Assembly (NCBI GenBank): GCA_016181325.1
Contig: JACOZO010000047.1
Location: 1 to 9,159, forward strand
Source: Candidatus Woesearchaeota archaeon
Lineage (GTDB): Archaea; Nanobdellota; Nanobdellia; Woesearchaeales; GW2011-AR4
Direction of reading: 5' to 3'
DNA length: 9,159 nucleotides
Shown: in pieces, positions 1 to 5,490 of the stretch
Layout of the letters: each line of letters starts with the position of its first letter
How positions within the stretch are numbered: position 1 is the stretch's first letter
The notes under the pieces: model-generated
The model's input: only the letters and a program-made list of their open reading frames with translations
Database searches by the model: none
Told to the model about the DNA's origin: nothing
Made by a program: the position numbers and the translations under genes

Positions 1-102
1 CATCCTCGAAAACTGTGAGTTTTCGGGAAACCGGAAATCCAAAGGATTTCCCAGTTCACAGAAAATTCCATAGAATTTTCTAGTGTTCCGCCTCGAATCT
101 GT

Positions 103-266
103 CAAAAACCAACAGACTATTTTGATTAGGTTTTTGAGCATGCTCGGAAATCAAAAATTTCCGACATATTGCAATAATATATAAATTGGCGAGGCGGAGC
201 GTTATCATGAAAATCTCCGATTTTCAGGATGCCGAAAATCCAATCAAGATTGTCTGTTGATTTTCG
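103..266. repeat. Inverted duplication of a two-hairpin module
   Basis: The hairpin pair at 103-164 reappears in inverted orientation at 208-266. Hairpin 103-136 and the reverse complement of hairpin 233-266 match at 27 of 34 positions. All four stem differences form two compensatory pairs (A-T to G-C and C-G to T-A), so both copies still pair perfectly. The second hairpins (145-163 and 208-226) also differ by two compensatory pairs. The linker in both copies keeps GCAT. This shows descent from one module with pairing retained. Confidence 0.6.
173..186 (+). promoter_or_regulatory. Possible TATA-like box inside the hairpin element
   Basis: An AT-only run containing ATATATAAAT lies in the unpaired middle of the hairpin element. 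If it is a TATA box, a plus-strand transcript would start near 205-212, at the hairpin 208-226. It could equally be just the AT-rich spacer between the two inverted modules. Confidence 0.25.
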
Positions 267-360
267 TGCATGGAAGGAAAGCGACGCCTCGCACAAGAAC
301 CCACCAGAGTGGGTACCGAACCCTGTTCGAGTATATGCCGGAGGCGGATTGAATATTCAT

Positions 361-381
361 AATAAAAAGCTTCACAAAGCT
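361..381 (-). terminator. Hairpin plus U-tract after the 431-1000 gene
   Basis: Read on the minus strand, AGCTT and AAGCT pair (368-372/377-381) around a TGTG loop and are followed at once by TTTTATT. This resembles an intrinsic terminator about 50 bases past the stop codon at 431. The stem is short (5 bp). Archaeal termination depends mainly on the U-tract. Confidence 0.45.
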
Positions 382-430
382 AAATAACTACGATTTTTAT
401 GAAACTATTTTTCATACCTCCAGTTTAATC

Positions 431-1000
431 TTAATATCCCATGTCTCCAAGCAAATCCTGAAGTTGTAATTCTCCAATTGCCATGGTTACTCTTCTTGTT
501 GCAGGCTCCTTCAGTTCCGGCTTTAATTCTTCAATGGCCTGCTGCAGCTGCCTCATTTCTGCAGGCGTTACTCCTGATACAGGAAATTCCCTTAAATTGA
601 TCCAATGCGCCCTGCTGTAATGCAGCAATGGGCCAAGCGCCTTTTCCGTACCCCCTTCCTTAATTTTACGATAAGCGGCTTCATTAATAAGCCAGCCTAC
701 CCTCCAGTCAGATGCTTTTCTGGCCGCAATCAGCATTTCACCTATGGGGTTTACCAAGTCTGTTAATGCGTTCAGCTGCAATGCGCCATCACTATTCAGC
801 CTCATAGATGCCTGCCCGGGGCAGACTGAAGCCACTGCAATCAATCCTCCGAATCTCTCTGAATATCCCAGTCCGGCAATCTTCATTATATCCATCTCGC
901 CTGAAGGCAGGGCTGCGGCAATCCTTTGCCCTTCCTTTATATTCAGATATGGTACCGGTTCTCTTGATTTTATAGTTGCATATAGGTCTGTCATGCTCAT
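431..1000 (-). CDS. Unrecognised 189-residue protein
   Basis: I do not recognise this protein. It looks soluble, with no signal peptide or membrane segment. The middle is rich in small residues (a VASVCPGQ segment near residues 56-63 holds its only cysteine). The last 45 residues look helical and amphipathic, around QLQQAIEELKPEL, and it ends in LLGDMGY. The start is well supported: GGAGGG lies at 1007-1012, six bases before ATG 1000. A second in-frame ATG lies two codons in, so a 187-residue form is possible. It is probably monocistronic: 254 bases separate it from the gene upstream and a hairpin/U-tract follows it. It sits next to the hairpin element. Base composition resembles the flanking core genes more than the AT-rich island. 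No function is proposed. Confidence 0.7.
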   Translation of the reverse strand: MSMTDLYATIKSREPVPYLNIKEGQRIAAALPSGEMDIMKIAGLGYSERFGGLIAVASVCPGQASMRLNSDGALQLNALTDLVNPIGEMLIAARKASDWRVGWLINEAAYRKIKEGGTEKALGPLLHYSRAHWINLREFPVSGVTPAEMRQLQQAIEELKPELKEPATRRVTMAIGELQLQDLLGDMGY

Positions 1001-1006
1001 TTTTAT

Positions 1007-1012
1007 CCCTCC
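1007..1012 (-). promoter_or_regulatory. Shine-Dalgarno sequence
   Basis: GGAGGG on the minus strand, six bases from ATG 1000, fixes the start of the unrecognised 189-residue protein. This gene therefore has a leader, unlike several neighbours with TATA boxes placed for leaderless starts. Confidence 0.75.
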
Positions 1013-1254
1013 AAATGATTTTTAATTTTGAATGTTTCTTTAGAATTCCCTTATTTCATCCCGGAACTTGCAGGCTTTTCAGGCCAAGAATAATTGGAAT
1101 TTATTAAGAGAGTTTGAACTAATTAAACGAGAAGGCAAAAAATATATGTTGAATACCTGACTGAACCATAATAAGCGGAAATACTAACTTGTTAATAAAT
1201 TTTCCCCTAACTGCGGCTTCATCCAAAAATTCGCATTCGCTCAGGTTAGCAGCT

Positions 1255-1785
1255 TCAAAGTCCTTTACGTGTAAAGCAAAAGCCGACATTCCCCGTAAGG
1301 GACATCCCCCTTGCTTTTGCCCTGTAACGCGCAATCAGGATAAGCACTATGAGCAATGCCGTCCAGTTCAGCGCCATGAACCACGGAGTGCCCCAGCTTA
1401 TGCCGTTGTACCGGTAGTCGGAAACAGGAAACAAGAAAGGTGTTGCAAAGAATCTTGATGAGTGAGTAGGTATATCTGACAGTATATGAATCCCCCATCC
1501 CGCCATCGGCCAGTACCATTTTCTCGTGAGCAGGAAAACAAGCAGGAAAACTATTGAGAATATTATGATGCTGTGCGTGAAGCCGTACGCCATTGTGGTG
1601 TATTTGGGTATCGAGCTTATCGGCGGAGGGCCCCTGTCGAAATTGCCTGACAGCAGCCTCATGATGAATACAGGGGCAAACGGAATTATGTCAGGCAGCA
1701 CGCTGAATAATGCCGCAAGCCAGGCATTTCTCCTGTTCCTGTGGAAGACTGCATAACCCCACAATCCGTGCGCGAATATATCCAT
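1255..1785 (-). CDS. DUF457/YdjM-like membrane-bound predicted metal-dependent hydrolase
   Basis: A 176-residue polytopic membrane protein. It has the pattern of the DUF457 family (YdjM-like, often called membrane-bound metal-dependent hydrolases). Polar residues expected to bind metal sit in or next to hydrophobic stretches: His6 in the first residues (DIFAHGLWGY), Asp32 in LPDI, His71 in GFTHS, and His100, Asp104 and His108 in GIHILSDIPTH. Hydrophobic segments lie at about 22-43, 70-87, 92-104 and 137-153. The C-terminus is short and basic. A TATA-like TTTAAATT at 1808-1815 is centred about 26 bases before ATG 1785, so the message is probably leaderless and starts separately from the methyltransferase unit upstream. 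The substrate is unknown, and the hydrolase label is a family prediction. The last 20 residues look unconserved. Confidence 0.7.
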   Translation of the reverse strand: MDIFAHGLWGYAVFHRNRRNAWLAALFSVLPDIIPFAPVFIMRLLSGNFDRGPPPISSIPKYTTMAYGFTHSIIIFSIVFLLVFLLTRKWYWPMAGWGIHILSDIPTHSSRFFATPFLFPVSDYRYNGISWGTPWFMALNWTALLIVLILIARYRAKARGMSLTGNVGFCFTRKGL

Positions 1786-1807
1786 TCAAGAATCAGTTGA
1801 ACATTAT

Positions 1808-1815
1808 AATTTAAA
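1808..1815 (-). promoter_or_regulatory. TATA box for the DUF457-like gene
   Basis: GGTTTAAATT on the minus strand, with GG as a possible BRE edge. It is centred about 26 bases before ATG 1785, which fits a leaderless transcript. It lies directly past the methyltransferase stop codon at 1817. Confidence 0.55.
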
Positions 1816-1816
1816 C

Positions 1817-2362
1817 CTATCTTTTTGCCTTTATTGTCATCTCAACGCCAGTGCCAATCGGCACCAGAACGCTGCGGTATTTTTTGCGCACGTATTCGAG
1901 ATAATCCACCATCTTGTCCTTGAAGATTACTGCGTTGTCGGCTACAATTATGGCATTTTCAGCCAGCTTGTTTTCCATCAGTCTGAAATAATTTATATAA
2001 TCCTTTTTTACCGCATCGATGAAAAGAAAATCAAATTTTTCATTGAGCTTTGGGATTTCCCTCAGTGCGTCGCCATTTATAATAGTTATATTATCTAATT
2101 TTGCATTCCTGAAATTTTCTATTGCTATTTTTGAGTTATTTCCGTCAATCTCTATTGTCGTGACTTTTCCGCCGTGCTGCCCTGCTGCTTCGGCAAGCCA
2201 GATTGCTGAATAGCCGATGCAGGTCCCGACTTCAAGGATGTTTTTCGGCCTTGCCGAAGACACAAGAATGTGAAGAAAATTTCCTGTTTCAAGGGGTATG
2301 ATAGGCAGGCTGCGGAATTTTAATTCCAGCCGCTTCAGCAATTCTTCAGTGCGCTGGTGCAT
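1817..2362 (-). CDS. Class I SAM-dependent O-methyltransferase (COMT/TrmR-like, family 3)
   Basis: A 181-residue Rossmann-fold methyltransferase. Motif I is ILEVGTCIGYS (residues 42-52) and binds SAM. Acidic Glu71 ends strand 2 (TTIEID) and would hold the ribose. GDAL lies at 97-100, followed by DFLFIDAVKKDY (111-122). ADN (141-143) with Asp116 gives the Asp/Asp/Asn set that binds divalent metal in the COMT-like family. The family methylates hydroxyls on small molecules or, as in bacterial TrmR, on tRNA wobble uridine. The length is at the short end (usually about 210-220) because the N-terminal helical part is reduced. Its ATG lies 17 bases inside the end of cbf5, so the two genes are surely co-transcribed and probably translationally coupled. 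That pairing makes an RNA substrate attractive, but this is inference. Confidence 0.85.
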   Translation of the reverse strand: MHQRTEELLKRLELKFRSLPIIPLETGNFLHILVSSARPKNILEVGTCIGYSAIWLAEAAGQHGGKVTTIEIDGNNSKIAIENFRNAKLDNITIINGDALREIPKLNEKFDFLFIDAVKKDYINYFRLMENKLAENAIIVADNAVIFKDKMVDYLEYVRKKYRSVLVPIGTGVEMTIKAKR

Positions 2363-3341
2363 TTTTCGGGTATACTCCGGGCTTCATGAACACCTTGTGG
2401 GTTTTTACTGCAAGGCCGCGGCTTTCCCTCATCATGTGCTCCGAGGACATCTTGGCTTCGCCCATCGCGACAAGCTCGTCCTTTAGGGACATTATTGCCA
2501 CAAGGTCATTTGTCGAGATTTTGCTGTGCAGCCTGCTTATGCCAGGTATTTTCAAGTCTATTCCGTGGCAAAGGCTGCCGATTGTGGCGTCAAAGACCCA
2601 TATCTTCGGCAGATGGGCGACTGCATTCTCGACTGGCTGGATTATTTTTCTTATGTATTTTTCGTTCTTTTCTTCCTTCCAGTAATGATATGCGTCAGCC
2701 AGGTCCTGAAGCGTGAATAAAGTTGATTCGCCAAAGGGGCCTGCTTTTGTCCTTCGTAATTCAGCCATGTGGGCGCCTGTGGCGAGCTTTGCGCCGATGT
2801 CATGAATCAGCTTCCTTATGTATGTGCCGGCTTCCGTGCCCACCCTGAACATGACATCCTGGCCGTCAATCTCAATGATATCAAGGTAATAGACAGACCT
2901 TGTCCTGAGCTGCCTTTTTACAGCGCTCTTTATAGGCGGCATCTGCTGGATTTTTCCGGTGAATGCATTGCAGACTTCCCTCAATCTTTTTTCCTCAACT
3001 TCTTTGTGGAGGTGCATTATCGCGACATATTCCTTGCCGGCCTTCAGCAGGGCCTGGGCTATCCTGGTTGCATCTCCCAGGGCTATTACAAGCACGCCGG
3101 TAACAGCAGGGTCCAAAGTACCCGAATGGCCGCTCTTGCTCAGATGAAGAATTTTCTTGGCAAAGTCCGCAACCTGGTGGGAAGTGGGTCCTTTGGGCTT
3201 GTCTATGTTGACAACGCCGTAATTCACCAGTTCCCTTGTCGGCCTGTCCTCGGGCCTGCAGCCGAATCTGCTGTCTGTGCCTGATTCTTTCTTTACTATA
3301 ATCTTGCGTTCTATTTTTTCGAATGGGAGCAGCGTTTCCAT
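2346..3341 (-). CDS. cbf5: Archaeal Cbf5/TruB-type tRNA/rRNA pseudouridine synthase
   Basis: Cbf5 is the catalytic subunit of archaeal H/ACA ribonucleoprotein. It converts uridine to pseudouridine in rRNA and, also without a guide RNA, at tRNA position 55. The 331-residue length from ATG 3341 is normal for archaeal Cbf5. The catalytic motif HSGTLDPAVTG carries Asp77. The core continues with the basic-strand region RQLRTRSVYYLD and EAGTYIRKLIHDIG. A PUA domain follows at about 245-325, ending in KTHKVFMKPGVYP. The frame stays open upstream to 3479, but those 46 residues are low-complexity and unlike the family. ATG 3341 is chosen because a TATA-like TTTATTAAA (3363-3371) sits 26 bases before it. 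No Gar1 or Nop10 gene is in the window. The stop overlaps the start of the methyltransferase gene by 17 bases. Confidence 0.95.
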   Translation of the reverse strand: METLLPFEKIERKIIVKKESGTDSRFGCRPEDRPTRELVNYGVVNIDKPKGPTSHQVADFAKKILHLSKSGHSGTLDPAVTGVLVIALGDATRIAQALLKAGKEYVAIMHLHKEVEEKRLREVCNAFTGKIQQMPPIKSAVKRQLRTRSVYYLDIIEIDGQDVMFRVGTEAGTYIRKLIHDIGAKLATGAHMAELRRTKAGPFGESTLFTLQDLADAYHYWKEEKNEKYIRKIIQPVENAVAHLPKIWVFDATIGSLCHGIDLKIPGISRLHSKISTNDLVAIMSLKDELVAMGEAKMSSEHMMRESRGLAVKTHKVFMKPGVYPKNAPAH

Positions 3342-3362
3342 CAGTGAAAAGAAATGTAATGG

Positions 3363-3371
3363 TTTAATAAA
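3363..3371 (-). promoter_or_regulatory. TATA box for the cbf5 unit
   Basis: TTTATTAAA on the minus strand is centred 26 bases before ATG 3341. This implies a leaderless cbf5 message and argues against the longer upstream reading frame. The 175-base spacer 3342-3516 shows no other gene. Confidence 0.55.
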
Positions 3372-3516
3372 GGTATTTGTTTGTTTTTGAGGCGCCGAAA
3401 AACCACATTTCCATTGGAATTTGATTATATTTGATGAATTACACCACTTCGTCGTACATTTTGGAAATATGACCCACACTAAGTTATCCTTTTATTAAAA
3501 TTGTCGGCTTTACTTG

Positions 3517-4473
3517 TCAGAAACTCATCCATAAAATCGTGTGCTCCTTGTAGATGCTGAATATGTCATAATCAATGTATTCATTCACGAATTTTTCCTT
3601 GAATTCGTCCATTATCTGCCTCAAAACCCTGTCATTTTCGACATGGATTTCAATTGTGAGGTCATATTTTCCCAGCAGTTCCAGGGCAAAAAGGCATTTG
3701 TTTGTCCTGTCAAAAAATTCAATCATTGCCGGAATAATCCTGAGGCTTTTTAAGGCAAAATTTATCTGGATAAACTGCAATCCCAATTTATCAAAATTCG
3801 GAGCAGAGGCATAGGCTATGATGATGCCTTCCTTTTCAAGCTTCTTTATCCTATATTTAATCACTTTTGAATCGGCATTTATTTTTTTGGCCAAATCTAC
3901 CAAGGGGATTCTTGCATTGGCTGAAAGTTCCTTCAGTATTTTTTTATCGGTTTCATCAATGTCTGAATTTATTATCTCATCCTGATAAAATGAATGCTTC
4001 TTGGAGGGGCCAGCATACAAAAATTTCTGGTTCAGCCTGTGGACAGTCAGGACAGTGTGAATCTCTTTTTCAAGGATTAAATTGCCGAACCTGCCCTTGA
4101 AATCCGTCAGGAACTCCTTGAACTGCCTGGAGCTTTCAACGACAATGAGGAATGTCATGTCGTATGGGCCCTCGCAGCTGCCCAGATAGGCGCATGCTTC
4201 TGTGGCTTTCAGATAATCTATGATTTCCTGCTCTTTCAGTCTTGTTGCATTATGGAATTTCACAAAAGTCTTGTAATAGAATTTACCGAGCTTTGAGGTG
4301 TTGAAGATTGTGTAGAAGTTCTTTATGTAGCCTTCTTTCAGGAGCCTTTTAATCCTGAAATTCGCCGTTTCTTTTGATGTCCTGACTTTTTTTGCTATTT
4401 CTGTGACAGGCGCCCTTGAGTTCAAATCCAGCTCATACATTATTTTTTTGTCTAATAGGTCTAAGTCTGGCAT
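3517..4473 (-). CDS. Tandem Lrp/AsnC-family transcriptional regulator
   Basis: A 318-residue protein made of two complete Lrp/AsnC units in series. Unit 1 has a winged-helix DNA-binding domain at about 4-50 (LDLLDKKIMYELDLNSRAPV, then KVRTSKETANFRIKRL) and a RAM-like ligand-binding domain at about 65-145. Unit 2 has a second helix-turn-helix at about 172-218 (DIDETDKKILKELSANARIP) and a second RAM-like domain at about 232-312. A usual Lrp protein has one such unit of about 150 residues and works as a dimer or octamer. A fused double unit may act as a built-in dimer. Lrp proteins sense amino acids or related small molecules and bind palindromic operators. The gene begins four bases after the antitoxin stop, so it is probably co-transcribed with the toxin-antitoxin pair. 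No Shine-Dalgarno is visible. Target genes and ligand cannot be read from the sequence. Confidence 0.9.
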   Translation of the reverse strand: MPDLDLLDKKIMYELDLNSRAPVTEIAKKVRTSKETANFRIKRLLKEGYIKNFYTIFNTSKLGKFYYKTFVKFHNATRLKEQEIIDYLKATEACAYLGSCEGPYDMTFLIVVESSRQFKEFLTDFKGRFGNLILEKEIHTVLTVHRLNQKFLYAGPSKKHSFYQDEIINSDIDETDKKILKELSANARIPLVDLAKKINADSKVIKYRIKKLEKEGIIIAYASAPNFDKLGLQFIQINFALKSLRIIPAMIEFFDRTNKCLFALELLGKYDLTIEIHVENDRVLRQIMDEFKEKFVNEYIDYDIFSIYKEHTILWMSF

Positions 4474-4477
4474 TTAT

Positions 4478-4780
4478 TCAATTATTGCTCAATTTTTCAA
4501 GAAGCTTCCTGCTTTTTTCCATTTGCTCTTCGCTTGCAGTCAATTTAATTCCCTTTTTTCTGGCTTTTTCGTGCATGTCATAAATGCTTACATCAAGAAT
4601 TTCCGCAGCTTTTCCAATTGACAGCCTTCCACTGGCACACAACCCGATTATATATTCCTCAAGGCTTTGGTATATTAATTGCTTCAGCACTATCGCCTTA
4701 TTTGTATGCTCTTCTTTGCTTTTTAAGTCTATTATGGGCATTATCTTCTCTTCCAGTTTTAAAGGATATACTATTGCCAT
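4478..4780 (-). CDS. UPF0175-like antitoxin
   Basis: A 100-residue protein resembling the UPF0175 family, antitoxins that pair with PIN-domain (DUF3368-type) toxins. The diagnostic part is the helix-turn-helix-like region at about 40-80: LEEYIIGLCASGRLSIGKAA, then EILDVS and KKGIKL. The N-terminal 30 residues and the charged C-terminal helix (82-100) are probably flexible and toxin-binding. It starts one base after the stop of the PIN gene upstream. A Shine-Dalgarno GGAGG at 4790-4794 lies nine bases before ATG 4780, so translation probably couples to the toxin. In this family the antitoxin gene more often comes first; here it is second. It likely binds the toxin and represses the shared promoter, which is inferred from the family. 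ATG at codon 14 is an alternative start. Confidence 0.8.
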   Translation of the reverse strand: MAIVYPLKLEEKIMPIIDLKSKEEHTNKAIVLKQLIYQSLEEYIIGLCASGRLSIGKAAEILDVSIYDMHEKARKKGIKLTASEEQMEKSRKLLEKLSNN

Positions 4781-4781
4781 T

Positions 4782-5270
4782 TTATTTTTCCTCCAGTTCT
4801 TTCTTTATTTTGGTATAATCCGCCTCTCGGACAAATATTTTTATTTTTTCTAGATATTTCATTGCATCATTTTGGCTAATTTTTCCAAGTTTTTTTAGCA
4901 GCGCAATTAAATCAAGTGGCACATGATAGCTTTGGTTTTCTTCTTCCAATTTTTTGATAAAAGCCCTGTCATCGCTGACAACAATATGATCTCCCGTTTC
5001 TTTGCTCAATGCCAAAACAGACATCTCGCCATCTCCAAGATTTTCTTCCTGCTCAACAGTTTTTTTGGGGTTTCTTATTTTCAATAATTTTGACTTCAAT
5101 AACCCTTCAATAATATCAGCATCATGGTATAGTCTCTTCTTGCCTTCATCCACTGTTTCTCTTTTTATATTATCAGTTGTTACGCAGTTAAATGATTTGC
5201 AGACTGCATTTAATGCGCCTGAATTTGCCAGCTTAATCAGCGAATCTGAATCAAATATAAAATTATACAT
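4782..5270 (-). CDS. PIN-domain ribonuclease toxin (DUF3368/VapC-like)
   Basis: A 162-residue PIN-domain protein, predicted Mg2+-dependent ribonuclease toxin. The acidic active-site set is present: Asp8 in FDSDSLIKLA (with Asp10 close by), Glu38 in NIKRETV, Asp80/Glu82 in LGDGEMSVLAL, and Asp100/Asp101 in IVVSDDRAF. This spacing is the usual PIN arrangement, and the GDGE plus VSDD pair is typical of the DUF3368 group. The C-terminal 45 residues add helices (LIALLKKLGK onward), also as in that group. The antitoxin follows after one base. A TATA-like TTTAAATA at 5296-5303 lies about 29 bases before ATG 5270, which suggests a very short or absent leader. The gene is AT-rich compared with cbf5 and the ribosomal genes, consistent with a mobile toxin-antitoxin cassette. 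All catalytic residues appear intact. Confidence 0.85.
   Translation of the reverse strand: MYNFIFDSDSLIKLANSGALNAVCKSFNCVTTDNIKRETVDEGKKRLYHDADIIEGLLKSKLLKIRNPKKTVEQEENLGDGEMSVLALSKETGDHIVVSDDRAFIKKLEEENQSYHVPLDLIALLKKLGKISQNDAMKYLEKIKIFVREADYTKIKKELEEK
4790..4794 (-). promoter_or_regulatory. Shine-Dalgarno for the antitoxin
   Basis: GGAGG on the minus strand lies inside the last codons of the toxin gene, nine bases from ATG 4780. It would let the antitoxin be translated efficiently from the shared message, while the toxin itself has little or no leader. Confidence 0.6.
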
Positions 5271-5295
5271 TTTTATACTTAATTATACTATCTTA

Positions 5296-5303
5296 TATTT
5301 AAA
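5296..5303 (-). promoter_or_regulatory. TATA box for the toxin-antitoxin-Lrp unit
   Basis: GGTTTAAATA on the minus strand is centred about 29 bases before ATG 5270. It lies in a very AT-rich 160-base divergent spacer (5271-5430) that must also serve the plus-strand operon. Confidence 0.5.
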
Positions 5304-5403
5304 CCTTTTGGTTTTGATTAAAATAGTAAAAGAGGGATTTTTATTGCTAAAAATACTATTTTATTTATAAATTTTCTCTTTTTTTGTAAGAAATTGATGA
5401 AAG

Positions 5404-5429
5404 TATTAATATATAGTCTGTAATATATA
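5404..5429 (+). promoter_or_regulatory. Candidate TATA region for the PEP-barrel/radical SAM operon
   Basis: Two overlapping TATA-like runs lie here, TATTAATATATA near 5404-5414 and TAATATATA at 5421-5429. The second would place a transcript start near 5450, upstream of ATG 5491 and close to an in-frame TTG at 5455. The first would fit an in-frame TTG at 5431. No Shine-Dalgarno precedes any of these starts. Confidence 0.4.
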
Positions 5430-5490
5430 GTTGCTACTGGATGATAATAAACCGTTGATAAAATGGAAAAAAACAAAGTCTTCAATTAAA

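Larger units (their letters stand above)
1..347. repeat. Hairpin-dense structured element (candidate ncRNA or palindromic repeat)
   Basis: There is no credible gene here. The stretch is packed with short perfect hairpins: arms 7-14/18-25, 33-40/44-51, 60-68/73-81, 103-110/129-136, 144-151/157-164, 208-214/220-226, 233-240/259-266, 299-304/309-314 and 317-321/325-329. Most arms vary one theme, a GAAAA-type 5' arm and a TTTTC-type 3' arm. A GC-rich motif alternates in orientation: CCGCCTCG at 88-95, its complement at 190-197, CGCCTCG at 285-291 and GAGGCGG at 341-347. Segments 85-95 and 190-200 can form an 11-bp stem with one G-U pair. Segments 189-196 and 285-292 can form a competing 8-bp stem. 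The element may extend left of the window. I could not match it to RNase P RNA, SRP RNA, tRNA or a CRISPR array. Whether it is transcribed, and from which strand, cannot be seen. Confidence 0.6.

Noticed and set aside
207..260. A 17-codon ORF starting with ATG about 27 bases after the TATA-like run in the hairpin element
   Set aside because: It is very short and lies within two hairpins, whose pairing explains the sequence better than coding does. No Shine-Dalgarno or recognisable peptide supports it.
1..360. CRISPR array, tRNA, RNase P RNA or SRP RNA in the left region
   Set aside because: There are no evenly spaced identical repeats, no tRNA cloverleaf with a T-loop, no GAGGAAAGTCC-like RNase P core and no SRP domain IV motif.
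269..361. A 30-codon ORF from ATG 269 through the right-hand hairpins
   Set aside because: It encodes an Arg/Pro-rich string typical of a translated structured RNA or repeat. It has no start signal and no recognisable product.
1119..1334. Minus-strand ORF past the DUF457-like gene as a separate small protein or a frameshifted tail
   Set aside because: It overlaps the end of the membrane protein gene in another frame. It has no start signal and no recognisable domain.
2769..3284. Long plus-strand ORF of 171 codons opposite cbf5
   Set aside because: It is the antisense shadow of a well-conserved cbf5 reading frame and resembles no protein family.
3342..3479. In-frame upstream extension of cbf5 by 46 residues
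   Set aside because: The residues do not resemble a Cbf5 N-terminus, and the TATA box at 3363-3371 lies within the stretch and points to ATG 3341.
5431..5490. TTG start giving 20 extra residues to the PEP-barrel protein
   Set aside because: Not excluded, since TATA-like runs lie nearby, but ATG 5491 is the stronger codon and the extra Lys-rich residues show no family match. ATG 5491 is used, with the alternative noted.
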